This document shows positions 31,690 to 44,312 of a DNA stretch of 64,000 nucleotides, in pieces (the stretch's first letter is position 1; every line of letters begins with the position of its first letter). Made by a program: the position numbers and the translations under genes. Under the pieces are notes generated by a model. The model saw only the letters and a program-made list of their open reading frames with translations, made no database searches and was not told where the DNA came from. Location: the NCBI GenBank assembly GCA_001939145.1, contig LSRX01000688.1, positions 289,500 through 353,499 of the forward strand, written 5' to 3'. Origin of the DNA: Symbiodinium microadriaticum. Its lineage: Eukaryota > Sar > Dinophyceae > Suessiales > Symbiodiniaceae.

Positions 31690-32060
31690 CACGCTACCAA
31701 CGCGTACACGGACGGAGCGTGCCCCAACCAACACCAGGTAGCTAGGGAACCCCGCCGGCTGGGGCTTCGCGGCTTCACCATACGTGACTCACAAGATTGG
31801 ATTGATCCTCGATGTTGAATCTAGGCACAAACGACAACACAACATAAACCGCCTTAACCTTCATACGGACTCGCAGTATGATTTCTTGCATGGGCTATCC
31901 ATCCCGAAACACCATCACTATCTCCTCACTCAAAGTCGTAGCTTGATTGACCATCTCCTTCCCCAGACACAAATTTCACTCCTTAAGATAACAGGCCACT
32001 CCGGTCACGAAGGAAACGAACGTGCCGACACTTTAGCCAAACGAGGAGTCCATCATGCCT
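31690..32060 (+). pseudogene. RNase H domain between endonuclease and RT
   Basis: NAYTDGACPNQ carries the first catalytic Asp, with the following GWGF strand in a shifted frame. NLHTDSQYDFLHGL carries a second Asp (TDSQY box). LLKITGHSGHEGNERADTLAKRG is the characteristic ending of bacterial/LINE-type RNase H (His and last Asp). The whole domain precedes the RT fingers (from about 32.2 kb), whereas in LINE clades that have RNase H it normally follows the RT. Confidence 0.75.
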
Positions 32061-32199
32061 CCAATATAGGCAGGCATTCCCCGCCTGATCGCTCCCCTTC
32101 GATTCTCTTCGACTTCCTCAGACGACCCAGAACTCCTTAAGACACTGCGTAAGGCAGTAAAAAGAACAAGCCCGTAAAGACAAAAAACAACATCTATGT

Positions 32200-33855
32200 A
32201 ATCAATTGCTTCAAGATAGCCGCGGCCCAACATCTAAGCAATGGTCTACGTTGAAGTACCTCAGGAAAGATTATGTCCCCAGAACCCAGGGTATTCGCAA
32301 AATTAACGGCCAAATGTCCACAAAAACTAGTAAGCCGGAAGTCCTGGCCGACCACCTTGAGACTAAAGTTTGGAATCACAGCACACTCCCCTCCCTTCCC
32401 GAGACGCCACTCTTTCCCATTGCACAGATCGACGCTGGTCCTTTTACCGAACAACGCCTCAAAACCCGCAAGGCCCGCCCAGATCAGGTCCCCGCAGAAA
32501 TTTGGAAATACGTCCCCCGGGAAGTTCACAAGGCACTTTTTAGCCCACTTCAATAACGCATTATCGGAAGCTTTCAGCTCCGAGCTCCTGGAAGATTGCA
32601 GACATTGTTATGATGTTCAAGGGAAAAAACAAGGACCCCACACTATCAACGAGTTACCGACCTATATCCCTTAAACACTGTTTTCCACATATACGCGTGC
32701 CTCCTGCGCCATCGACTAAAGCATGCAATCGATGACCTACACGAACGCCACCAAGCATCATTTTACACCCTTTTCCTGGACTGGGCACAAGCATTTGACT
32801 CAGTCTCCCATGACGCCCTGCAGAACACGCTATCCATATACCACGACTGCTGCTTCACAGTTAGGGATTCAGGCTACTCTTATAAATCCAAAAAATTTGC
32901 TCAGGGCATCCGTCAAGGATGCCCGGTGTCACCATACCTGTTTGTTATCACCTTATCTGTCCTTTTCCACGACACATACGAAGCCTACGCCACTACTTAT
33001 GGTCCCCGACCTTAAGTCCTGACATCGGACTTTAAACTCACAAACATTGATTACGCCGATGATACCGTGTTGCTGTCGCGCACGCGGCTATCACTGCACA
33101 GGTTTTTACACACATTGCAATCTCATGCCACCGCCAGGGGCATGGCCTTGAACCCTGACAAGTGCCAACTCCTTGCAATCAATTCCAACGATCCGGTATA
33201 TCTGTATATCTAACCGATCACTCCCAACATCTTTGTCAGTGTGATTTCTTCCAAGCCCGTCCTGATCCCGACCTCCCAAAAAAACTTAGAATCGAGCCTA
33301 CCTCACACGCAGATCATTTAAATTCTGTCCTTGCGCGCAACTCATCGACCAAAGCAAAAGTCAAAAGACGCTGCGCGCAGGCGGCCCACGCGGCCAAATG
33401 TCTTCATGACTTTCTTAAGCATCCATCCATCTCAGTTCTTCGAAAGCTTCTAGTTCATTCCCAGATCGTGCTTGCGATTCTATTGTACGGCTCTGAATGA
33501 CAAATGTATTCCCAGTCACACCTCCTTAAACTCAGCAAACTACTGTCAAGAGGTCCTTCTATCACAAGTCCTTGAACCCTCAGAAGCTGAATGCTCAAAT
33601 GAGTATCTCGCCCAGCTCGCTGACGAATATGCCCCTGAACTTCTTTTGCCCTCACAGAAAATTGTTTCCACTAGAATTGCATATTTAGGACATATCCTTC
33701 GACACCATGAGTCCTTCGAACATTTATGTACCTTCCAGACGGCGCATGCTTTTCCCCGACTGCCTAAGAAAAGACCAGACCATCCTCGCATACACTGGTC
33801 GGAGCCTACTTACCATGACTCAGACGTATCAACGCCATGCAATCCTTACCATTAA
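32200..33855 (+). pseudogene. LINE reverse transcriptase and C-terminal region
   Basis: RT motifs in order across several frames: FTEQRLKTRKARPDQVPAEIWK (fingers), KGKNKDPTLSTSYRPISLK, LFLDWAQAFDSVSHDAL (motif A), FAQGIRQGCPVSPYLFVITL (motif B), and NIDYADDTVLLSRTRL (motif C at about 33052-33066). ALNPDKCQLLAINS follows. A later frame (33472-33855) carries ISTRIAYLGHILRHHESFE-like text, matching the C-terminal region of L2/RTE-like elements. Stops after nearly every block show the copy is inactive. Confidence 0.75.
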
Positions 33856-34100
33856 CGCCCCTATCCCCCGTTCCCACCAACTAAGCCATGAAATCTATCA
33901 CCACCCAACCGAGCGAGAAGTGGCCGAACTCCATTCCAGTTTTTTTGGTAACGTTGACCTTTGGAGGACCCCAAAGTCCTATAGCTCAGGATAGGAAAGT
34001 TTGGGCCAGTTTAGACGTTTACGTTAAACAGCTAAAACGGCTGCTGACGAGCGGTCTCACTTGTGGACTTGCTCTGCGCGACTGAGAGAGAGAAAGAGAC

Positions 34101-37020
34101 TCGAACGAGACGTGGGACTTTTCTCGCCAGGCACATCAGTGCCACACCAGTATTTTTTTGGATTATTACGGAGGGGCCCAGGCTTGGGGAGCCTTTGGCC
34201 CCGAATCGCTCGGGGGGACCCTCTCGGATTGCCACCTCCACACTCCCGCACGAAGAGGAAAAGGGGAAGCGTCTGTGGTCGTCCTAGGGTTCCGTTGTGC
34301 TCGTGTTTGCTGACATAAAGTCATGACAGGCCGTGGAGGACAACAGTCCGGGGTCTTTACTCGCCTGAGCCTTGTGACCGGCAGGTGGCAGCAGGAACAG
34401 CGATATGCAACTAGAACTTGCTGATTCGTTTTGCTTTATAATGAAAATGCATGACTGCGGGCAGTGGTCGTCGAAGTGCAAAGAGGCAATGGACACGATG
34501 ACTATGCCCTTGAAGCTCTTCCTGGCGAATCTTTCCAGTGGCAAGGAGAGATTCAAGACATGTGGGTTAATTGCTTTCTGCATCCTTCTGCTGCATAATG
34601 GGATCAGGCTGACATTCGAGGCAAGCTGCTGTTGTTGCTAGGACCAGCTTGTTTATTTATGCACTTCGTTCTCAACGCTGCAGGCTTGGGTGGACATTGT
34701 CATTTGGGCATGGCCCTTTCCCAAGACGTATGTTCAAAGTTTCATGATGCCTGAGTCCTCGACGGACCATGAGGCATCTGCGCTGCTGTTGCAGGCTCGT
34801 TCTTGTAACACGTATCAAGATCAATTGGGCCACTCTTCTGCCCCAGCTGTCCAGCATCTTGTTTATCTGAGGGTTATTATTGAGAGGCACATCAGGAGCT
34901 GCAGAACAATGACGTGGCCACCAAGGCCATGAGTTTAAAAAATCGTGACGGATTGCAAGCGCGCTCTCAGCTTGCAGGTAGCTTGGCTGGTGGGTCTTGC
35001 AAATCAGTTGCTGGCCCCACTCGCCCAGGTCGCGAGAGTTGTGACAGTTTCATTGCGAGAAAGTTCAGCGGTTTGGAGGCTAACGTGAGCGTTCCAGTTG
35101 GAGTTTGGCCGGTGGAGGCTTCCGACGTGGCACATGGTGGCCTTCCGGGTCCCTGCGACATACATGCTGTCTCCTCTCCCAGGAGCTGAGTGCAATGGTC
35201 AGCGGGCTGATGGAGCGCGCCAACCAAGAACAAAGTGCTTGGCTTCTCGTAGCTGCAGATACCTGGCGGCAGGCGGCCTCGCCTTCGGTATACGTATTCC
35301 TATCGGTGCTGTCTTGGTTTCTCCTCAAGCTCGGAATGTATGCGCTGGACAATGCTGGACAAGACTGCCACAACCCAAACATGTGCAGACAAGCTTCAAA
35401 GAGCACAAATTGGAGACGGGATCGCAGTAGCACTATGTAGCATGATCGAAGCTTTTACTTGCAATGGGCGGTGAGCATCTAAGTTAGTTCCTGTTAAGTA
35501 AACGAGGGATGTGGATTTGCTGCTCTATGAGGCCAGAAGTGGGAAGTTGTGGGTGGTGGTGACAAGGGCGGCATCGTTGTTCGTGCCACGGTCTCAAGCT
35601 CTTGTATTGTGGGACTCGCCCTCAGTTTCTTGATTCTGCTGCCCACAAGAAACCGCAGGATTGAGGGCTAGCCCCGACGTCCTCAACTGACATCTCAATT
35701 AGACGACCTAGACTGAGGCAGCACTGAGGCACTGAGGCATTACTGCACCAAGAGAGCTCACTTTGTGCTGGAGTCTCCGCGGGGCAAGAAATGCCCCGGA
35801 GTCGCTTAGTTCTGACGTGTTTTACGTCGGCTGGCAGAGGCATTCTTGAGTGGCAATAAGATTGGAAGTCCCAGACGCTCCTCTCCACACGGCATGAAAT
35901 CAGACGTGTTGCCCATCTGTGTGAGAAGCAAAGAATCAATCTCCTAACAGTTGCAAGCCGAAGTTCTGTAGAAATAAAGCGTCTGAAGCCCTCTCAATTT
36001 CCTAATTTGGACGGTGCCAGCCTTGCTTGAGAGGCGAGGGCTAGGCCTTAGCTCGCAGCTCTGTTCTGTTTTGTTCGGAGTCCCGAGGCCGGTCGGCATT
36101 TGGGCTCTGCCGAGCATCCTTCCAAGCTTGAGAAGAACTCGCTCGTGGAGGACCCGCTCCCATCCGCTCCCGCTGAGGGAAGTGTTTTCAGCTCATCTCC
36201 AGGAGTTGGCACGGGCTGGCGATCGTCTGAAGTACAGATTGCTGAGGGGCAAAGGACCCGAGGAGTCCCCTGCAACTGCAAGCCCATGGAAGACAGTGGA
36301 CCAACTCCTGAATGCAAGGAGGGATGGGTGAGCGTGCGACTGAAGGAGAAGGAAGGGCAAGCTTGGTAGGGTGACAGAATTGTCGAAGAGGCAGTCCATG
36401 AATGCCTGTCATCTTTAAGCATGCAGGTGTTATTGGAACCAGTTGATGAGGTACGCTCGCCTCGTGCTGCACAGCCGTTATGCCGTTATGTCCCATCAGA
36501 TGCAAAGCCTGAGGTGGCTGCTACGGGCCCGTCTCGGGCTGCAGACCGCGTGCAGGCCTGGGCATGCTGGGCTGGGGCCAGCCATGGCCAGCCTGGAAGC
36601 CATTTTGTTTGTGCTAGTCTGGAGCTAGTCTGGGAGTCTGATACCCGCGGCGCTGCGAATTTTGTTCCCACGATGCATTGCAAGGTCGTGTGTTACGTAC
36701 GCCGCACCACAAGGCGTTTACCAACACGAGAGTGTCAAGAACGCATTCTGAATCTCATGTCGGCGGGCCGTCAATTTTTGAAGGACAGTCGTTTGTCAGT
36801 CTCTGTCCAAAACCCACAAGCACGTCATGTCACTCGAGATAGACACATTGTCGAAGTGGTGCGTGCATGGGTTTTGGGGTTCCCCCACCGACCATTCGTC
36901 CTCGGCCTGAATAATAAGTTACCCGTGACCCCTGCACCTTGGTTCTGTAGATTTGGGGGCTTGTGGTCCTGAGGTTTTGGTTCTGGGTGGTTCTAACTTG
37001 CCGTCCGGGAGTGTAATATA
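34101..37020. other. Gene-poor region, nothing recognised
   Basis: No domain can be named. The plus-strand frame at 36421-36972 is the longest (183 codons) but reads as unrecognised sequence. Around 36525-36540 the sequence GGCCCG-TCT-CGGGCT could be a decayed relative of the hairpin family of the 2-12 kb retroelement (one G:U-type pair). Confidence 0.3.
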
Positions 37021-37265
37021 GAAAAAAAACAAAGAAACAGTTACACCATTTAAGAAAGATAAATATGTAAGAACATAAATATACAAAAAACATTGGTACA
37101 AGTACAATGCAGGAGGATGAATGCTATACATGCAGGTCCAAATATAAATGCAATTAGAACATAAATAGAGAGATGAACATAAATTTAGATTCAAATGCAA
37201 TTAGAAATTGATTGATGGATAGGTAGGTAAGTAAATAGATGATATACAAGTAAAATACACAAGTA
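37021..37265. repeat. AT-rich low-complexity tract with GATA/GTAA-like units
   Basis: Runs of ATAAATATACAAAAAA, then GATGGATAGGTAGGTAAGTAAATAGATGA, form an A-rich microsatellite-like tract on the plus strand. There is no coding sense. Confidence 0.6.
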
Positions 37266-37737
37266 CATATGTACATCCAACACACATGACGTGTGAGCAA
37301 TGTGTGCAGCAAGGGGGGGGGTGTATATGCTTTATCCATGCAAGCTTGTTTTGCAGAATGTGCCATCCATAAGACAAGTTTCGATCCTTTCAAAACTTGA
37401 CACATGTGTTGCAGCTTGCTGAAACGAGCACCATGCCACTTCTAAATCCACATGCATCCTTTCACTCCCGGTATTTCCCAACCCGTCCTGCCGGATGCCA
37501 TGTCATGAGGAGATAAAATTCACTGTCCACATGCTTCCTATTTCCTTTGAATCCTTTCAAAACTTGTCATGCGACCGTGGGGGTCACAAGCCTTAAAAAC
37601 AGTTTCCCAAAAAATAAACATCTGTGTAAATCGTTGACCATTGTGTTTCTTTTCCCTGCACTTTTGATCGTGCACACTCAGCATTGGCAGCCCCAGTACC
37701 CTCACCACCCAAAAGCTAATCGAGCTTTTTTTTGAGA

Positions 37738-38075
37738 AATAAGCAGTATTAGTGATAGTCTTAGTAATAATGGTAATAACACCATAGTATCGACAATAAT
37801 GATAGCAATAGTAATAGAAAAAGTAACAGTAGTAGTAACAATAATTACATTAATAGTAAAGAAAAGTAATAGCTAGTAATATTAGTACTAATTCGTACTT
37901 ATTGTATATTTGCGAGAAAAAGTGAAAACACGAAAAGCGCGAAACACACGAAACATGCGAACAACGCAACAAGCAGCAGTAGTAGCTATAATAGTAACAG
38001 CAGTACAGTAATAGTAATAGTAATATGAGTAATACGAGTAACAATAATAGTAATAGTAATCCATAGTAGTAGCAA

Positions 38076-38137
<62 letters not shown>

Positions 38138-38262
38138 ATAGTAATAATAGTAGTAATAATAATGATAGTAATGATTGTTATTATAGTAGTAGTAATAGTA
38201 ATAACAAGAGTAATATAAGAATAGCAAAAAGAAGAAAAATAATAACAATAATAACAATGGCG
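37738..38262. repeat. Compound AGT/AAT trinucleotide microsatellite
   Basis: About 520 bases dominated by AGT, AAT and related triplets, with a pure AGT tract from about 38079 to 38135. Because the period is three, long open frames of poly-Tyr/Leu/Thr type arise on the minus strand (37850-38257 and 37888-38337). I regard these as artefacts of the repeat. Confidence 0.9.
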
Positions 38263-41200
38263 TGTCGGGCTTCGGGCTTTTCGTGTTTTCCGTTTTTCGC
38301 GTCCACCTCTGCGCCTCCGCTTAGCTGAGCCACACAAAGCTTTCCACAGCCCAAGATAAAAGCTCTACCCTCACTTGTGCTCGGTGGACTCTGCTGATGT
38401 CTATCCCGGCGAGGAGCTTCGAGAGGAGTTTCCGGGCTGCAGGAGGCCCAGGCGGATTGAAGTGAAGAGGCTTGTTGCTGTTCAGCCTGTCGAATTAAGC
38501 TTCAGAAATGGACATGCAGTGAAATGCAAGGTGCAAACTTAGAAATCCCAGCCGAAGCAGCAAACTGGTCAGTACAAAGCCCAGACAGAGAGCTTTGCCT
38601 TGCCTTGCGGCTTTTTCGAGTCTTCGATCTGTGAGCCTCCCGTCTGCCAGGACTCCGAGCTGCGGAATTTCTTCGAAAGTAGCGGCTTCATCAAACCCCG
38701 CCCGGCGCCTGCGGCAGGGATCTCGATTTTGTCGTGAGGGCGCCTGTCGGGAGCAAACATTGCACACTTCAGATCCAGGGAATCCAGGGCAGTGGAGGTG
38801 CGAGTGGAGCATCATCCTCTCCAGGCCACGCCATGATTAGCGTGTAGGTCGGCACAAGCAGCCATGCTCTCACAGTGCTGCTGCTCTGCCAGCTCCGGTG
38901 AACGGTGTGCAGTTCACCCTCCCCGAGGCTTTGCATTTGCAGGCCTTGACTCGACCTCGAGAAAAGGAAGACATTCTGCCTTCGGCTTCGCAGTGTGGTC
39001 GTGGCAGGAAAGATTGCTGACTGCCTTCAAGAGTGCAGACTTTCAGCAGAAGTGACGTGGCTGGCATTTTAATGGAAAGGCTGTGCATGGGTGCTTACCG
39101 AGGTTGCAGCGCTTGCAGCGACAATACCCTCAGCCATGAGCTGAGCTTTCGTTGCTTTCCTTGCTGAGCTGCAAGCCAAGATTAGGATGTGCAGCACAAC
39201 ACACGAACTTCAATCGATATTCCTGCATGAAGGTTGCCTGGACTAGAAGGTTGCAAGGTATGGTGATCAAGGGCACGTCAGCGTTGTTGGCTACAAGCCC
39301 CATATATTATGTTCCATTTGCTGTTGTGCTCTGCTTGTACTCGCTTGCGGTCCAGGCGAAAGCTGAGAGGACATAATGTCCGAGCCTTACCTTTGAAAAT
39401 TGTCCTATTACTTCGAGTCCGCTGGTCTGTGGGGTCAACCCGGAAGTGCTTGAAGAGAACTTGTGTTGCTCGAGCTTTTCGTCGTCGCTGATTTTGCATG
39501 CAAGGACGGAAAGGCATATTTCGAGGCGTTCGAGGCGTCGACAAGCTGCATTACAGATTGTCAATCCAAGCGTGGCTGCTATACCCGTGTGCTCCTCCGT
39601 CCGTCATGAAGGTGCTTGTCATGACCGTGCCAGCTTCCCATTTACTGGCCGAGCTTACATAATTGGGATTGGACAAACAAATTCTGCCCAAGGTATCACA
39701 GAATATTGCCGGCTCATGGATTGCAAGGCGACTGGGAGGGAGTTGGGGCCTCAGCTCGTTGTGTTGACAGGCAGGTGGGGCACCTGCAACCGTGCAGAAC
39801 TTATCACGGGCGCTCGTGTCAGTGCCATTTCCCGGATGATTGAACTGGAGACGCAGACTTGTTTCTTTCAGAAGCATGACTGAGCTTCCGAATCAGCCTG
39901 CACAACACAATCCACCAAATCGGGTCTCGTACATCAGGGCAACCACTCTGGAGGTCGGAGAGATGTTCATGCGAATCGAGACTGCAATGCGCAATGGCAA
40001 GGCGGACTTGTTTCTGTGTGCCATTCAAACAAAGTCTCTAGAGGAAAGTCAGCGGCTGCAGGTCAAGAAACAGCACGAAGAGATCAACACTCTTCTAGGG
40101 CTGTCCATGGCTTTGGCCAGATGGTATCCTGAGCGCACACGCCTGGTGTCCATTCAACATGTGCAAAGGCCACGTGAAGCCAAGCTGGCTCCTTCGCGAA
40201 GACAGGACTGGTGTCGAGAAGCTCACTGCGATGAAGGAACAGCCCCGTTTTTCTGCAGGCTACTTTTAGCTTGCATCATGTGCTAAATAAACTACAAGAG
40301 AGTTCGCACACTTTTTTGGGCGGTTCGTTTGTACTCGGAGTCAGCCAGGGTTTGACTCTTCGAGGCATCGTATCTTCGCCAGCAATAGCCAGCCTCCATG
40401 ATAGTCTAGGCCATGTCGCGAGGCTTCGTAAAAGGAGGATGGATCATTATGATGTGGGCAAGGAGAGTCGGAGAACCAGAAGCATGCAGCCATGCAGCCA
40501 TTCTCAAGCCCAAAAGGAACGTTGGATGACCGTCCTCCGTGTTTGCACTTGAGAGCAGTTATCAGGACCTCTTCGTCTACTGCCCAGGCTGGCGGAAGCG
40601 GCAAGTGTGAATGCGGCAGCAACGAGCCAGTTTGCCATGGTTTTCCCATAACCGCGAGGAGCCGACGGAGGTGTGCCATCCTTCTCCCTGCATGTGGTCG
40701 AGGCTGGTGGCCTGTTGAAGTATGCCTCCAATGCGGTCTGCACAAGTCGGCATTGAGGACGAGGATCTCGACCAGGCCAGCTTTGGTTTCTTACGGGCTT
40801 GCCGACAACGTCTTGTTTTCCACAGAGGAGACACAGAGGTCTCTTCGCACACGATGTGAACAACTCGAGCATTTTGCGTGGCTGTGACACATGCTCAATA
40901 CCCTCCGAACTTCTCTGTGGTGTTTGTCGGCGTGGGTGCGAGCCGGCAGCAACAATGTGGGACTCTCCCAGGGCAAGACGAGGCGGAGTCGAGCTGACGT
41001 GTGCCTGAACTTAAGCACATGCTGTTGGGCTGCACATGTTCAACTACTCCAGCTCATCGGTCCGTCCAACACCCAAAGCCAGTAAGCAAAGAAGCACCTT
41101 TAAGAGTCGGATGTACTATGTGTGCATGTTTGCTTGGGTGGAAGTCAAATCAGAGAGGGCACAGAATGCGGCGCGATGGTACTTTTCCTTGGTTGCTGCA

Positions 41201-43000
41201 GTTTACAGAACCGGCTGGAACCATGCCGGGGTTCAGCGTTTTTGGCTGCCAAAGGCACACGAGTTTCTCGTGGAGGAGGAGCAGCGAAGTTTTGTCTCGA
41301 ATGTCCTCGAAGACGACCTGTCTTGAGTGAACTGAGGAGGGTGAGCTTCGAGCTACGATCATGAGCACAAAGAGCTGGTTATCGGCTCAGTATGCACCTC
41401 ATGAGCCGGTCAAAATAACATCCAGTGTCATTTGTTGTGTCGGTAGGTATCTGGTGAGAGAACGTGCTCTGGTCCGATCCGCTGCTGATGTGAAGCCGTG
41501 AAGCTGAGATTTGCACTTGTAAGCTGGTGGCACGGCCGAGCAGGTGTGCATTTCTTACGACAGCTCAGCAGATGTGTGGAAGGTCAAGAGTTTTGGGGGA
41601 ACGTGGTGTTGGACAGCGCATACTCGGTCACAAGATCCTACATGATGCAGCCGGCAGGCTCGGGTCGCTGACAGGCTAAGGCTTTTGAGTTTGCTGCTTC
41701 CATATGCTGCATAGGTGGCTACAACTTCACGAAAGTGAACTGCGAAAGCTGGGAAATGCCCCGGAGGTGGAGCTCGCAGATTTTCAGTCCAGTCATCGAC
41801 AGAGCATCTTGCAGGCCTGGGTTCACTTTGGAGTGGGGCGCGAGCTTCTGGTGAAGCAGTAAGAATGAAAGCCAGCCAGCTTGGATTGATGATAAGACCG
41901 TGATGCTTTGGCAAAGCCAGGCTCGTTTTCCAGTGTGGGTACAAACATGCACCTTTGTGCCAGCTCCCTTTCACATGCGCTCACCTGGTCTCTGTTTGCT
42001 CTGGACGGCGAAATCTGTGGTCACGTCGAATGGACTTTGAGGAGTTTACCCGAAGCTTGTTTTTCGACAGAAAGCCTTAGGAATTTCAGCACCTCTCTTT
42101 GGCAGCCGTAGTCGTACCATGTTATTCGATTCAATGATCTTTCACGGGCTTCGGTGCAACTTATAAACAGCTGTTCTTTGCATGTGTGGCCCCGCATGGC
42201 CTTGGACGCGTGTATCGACGCAGCGTTTGGACCCCAGCATGTGGACCTGACTGAACATTGCCGTGCTGCATCGCTGGTGACCACCCAAATGAACTGAGCT
42301 GTCGAGAAAAGGTTCTGCGAAGGCGCTGAGAACGCTTCCGTCTAAGCAGCCATGGACAGTAACGATCGGACCTTATTCTTGTTGAGACAGAGATAGATCC
42401 TGCCTGGTATGCACCTGTCAGCAAAAGGCCGCGATCCACGTGAGGGACAGCGGAGTACCTGCAAAGTTTTACTCAAGTGGTTGTCTGCGATGCAGACATG
42501 ACGTTCCGCTTGGACCCTAGCCGCAGGCTTCATTTAGGACAGTGCTTGATGCTGATGGCTGAAGATGTCCAGTGAGGTTCCAGCATCTTTGCAGACAGGC
42601 TGGGTATCACGGAGCCAGACGGACGACAGATCAGTCAACCTGCCAGGCAGCACATCGCAAGCGACGACAGACAGAGGTTGCGAGAAGCTTGCATGCTGCC
42701 GAAGAACAGTTCCTGTCGAGTTTTGGCAACTCCCTCCGTTCTGTCATGCAGGCTCGAAGCTGTCCAGAACCCAAAATGCACCCATCCCTGATTGTAGCCG
42801 TCTTCGCCTGATATGTGGACTGAGGGCAAATCGGTGTCAGCTTCGCAGGTCGCAGGCATCTGTGGCAGAGTTTGCTGTGCCGCGTCATTCTGGCGTAAGC
42901 CGTCTATTGCACAAGCAGCCTTCTGCTGGTTGATAAAGGTCCTAGGGCCCAATATTTTATTTATTTTGGGTCCAGGTTTCTATTTCAGCAGCTCTTGGAA
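38263..43000. other. Gene-poor region with a few exon-like frames
   Basis: No named gene. The segment 39871-40125 on the plus strand (MTELPNQPAQHNPPNRVSY onward) has protein-like composition and is preceded by TTTCTTTCAG, a good 3' splice site. 41111-41326 (SRMYYVCMFAWVEVKSERAQ onward) is similar in quality. Both could be single exons of host genes, but I recognise neither. Confidence 0.25.
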
Positions 43001-43007
43001 GGGTCTC

Positions 43008-44312
43008 CTGGATTTTATTCAAGAGTTCGGGGGGCGGGACATGTTAATATAGGCTGTGATTGGGTGGTCGGTTCCTGGATTTTATTTCCACTCTTGGGTG
43101 ATTGTATTTGCGAGGATAAGCCCGGAAGTCATTCGGGGTTTGGGGGGCATGGGAGAGGTGTCAGAAAAGGTACCTGATCCTTCGATGTCGGTTTTTCCTA
43201 TCATGAAGATGCAGAAATCCCAGAGTGTCGCATATTCACATGCCAAGGGGGCGTGAGCTGTGTTTGGGTATGGCAGTGTGCTCGCATCGCAGGGGCAAGA
43301 GGCCCAATGGAAGCTCGCACAAGCATTTGCGGACTGGAACGACCTGAAAGGTTGGTCACGTTTTCCGCCGCGAAGGATCTTAGATTCTGTGGGTTCGCTG
43401 AACCGAGAAAGATCTGGAGCATACAAGCATCTCTTTCGCCAAATAAAAACCTGGCACATTGATCAGCTTCCAGTCTGCTCGTGTCAAAACTATTGTGTAT
43501 TGGTTTTCACCGTCCTGGCCCGGTGGCAAAGGCCGGCACAGAGGGCCAGACCTACTTGCTGCATCACGAAATTCCGCGTGACGAAGCATCGGCTCGGACA
43601 AGACAACCGAACCAACGGCGCGTGGATATTACGTAAATGCATTCTCAGCATACCACTGAATCACACATGCTGCTCTCCATGCTTCCCGGATGTTGAAATG
43701 AAGTTTGGCGCGCCTGGATTTTATTCTGGTTCGTCCCTCCTTGTTGGGCCAAGTCCTCTTGGACTTCATCCAGGATTGCTTCTTCTCCCCAGTTTGCACC
43801 TCAGCAACCTTTAGGGTTGCTACATGTTACGAGGAATATCTACCAATTCTACCATGTTTCGAACGTCAGGAATCCCTGTCGCCTGCCAGGAATAAACACC
43901 AGGAGCACCGACCCCTGGGTCGGTACGCCTGGATCCTATTTTGGGCGTTTGTGGCACCTACACCTCCCCGGCTGCTTTCCCTGGCTGCCCCGACACTTCC
44001 GAAGCCAGCAGCCACCGGCCGAAGCAAGATCAATTTCAGAGGCACCAGATTTGATTCCTGGCTGCATCCCTGACTTTGCACAGCCTTGTCCCCAGGGTTG
44101 GCAAGTGTTGCTGGACTACTGTCTAGAATACTTCGAATGTCAAGAACAGCTGGACATGTTTGGGCGAATCTGTTGGGAATAAATACCACGGGTGCCGATC
44201 CCCGGGTCGGTGCGCTTGGATTTTATTCCGTAGCCGCTTGTTTCCACAAAGGCTCGCTCGTGTAAAATTCAGGGGCACCGACCTGGGAGTAGGGCCCACT
44301 TGGATTCAATTC
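43008..44312 (+). repeat. Dispersed CTGGATTTTATT repeats with ACCGACCC hairpin
   Basis: The phrase C(T/C)TGGATTTTATT(C) recurs at 43008-43020, 43075-43088, 43714-43726 and 44215-44229, with diverged forms at 43929-43942 and 44299-44312. Two of them follow a longer shared block: AATAAA(C/T)ACCA, then the hairpin ACCGACCC-CT-GGGTCGGT (43907-43924) or its variant (44195-44210), then the phrase. A third hairpin is decayed near 44275-44300. All have the same orientation. This looks like a short interspersed or locally amplified repeat. Confidence 0.65.

Larger units (their letters stand above)
28360..34100 (+). mobile_element. Decayed non-LTR (LINE) retrotransposon
   Basis: About 5.7 kb read on the plus strand: an ORF1-like charged region (28.37-29.95 kb), endonuclease (31.16-31.55), RNase H (31.69-32.06), RT (32.2-33.5) and a C-terminal region to about 33.86 kb. 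Many stops and frameshifts show it is dead. No LTRs are present. Ends are uncertain: the left is set by the end of the RT relic, the right by the loss of coding sense before about 34.1 kb. The domain order is unusual because RNase H comes before RT. Confidence 0.65.

Noticed and set aside
36525..36540. GGCCCG-TCT-CGGGCT as a member of the hairpin family
   Set aside because: One arm needs a G:T pair and the CGG flank is missing; a single hit in GC-rich sequence is not convincing.
37850..38337. Two long minus-strand open frames rich in Tyr, Leu and Thr
   Set aside because: They translate the AGT/AAT trinucleotide microsatellite; a period-three repeat keeps frames open without coding.
39446..41326. 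Host gene with several exons
   Set aside because: Exon-like composition and one good 3' splice site are seen, but no domain, no consistent exon chain and no product can be supported.
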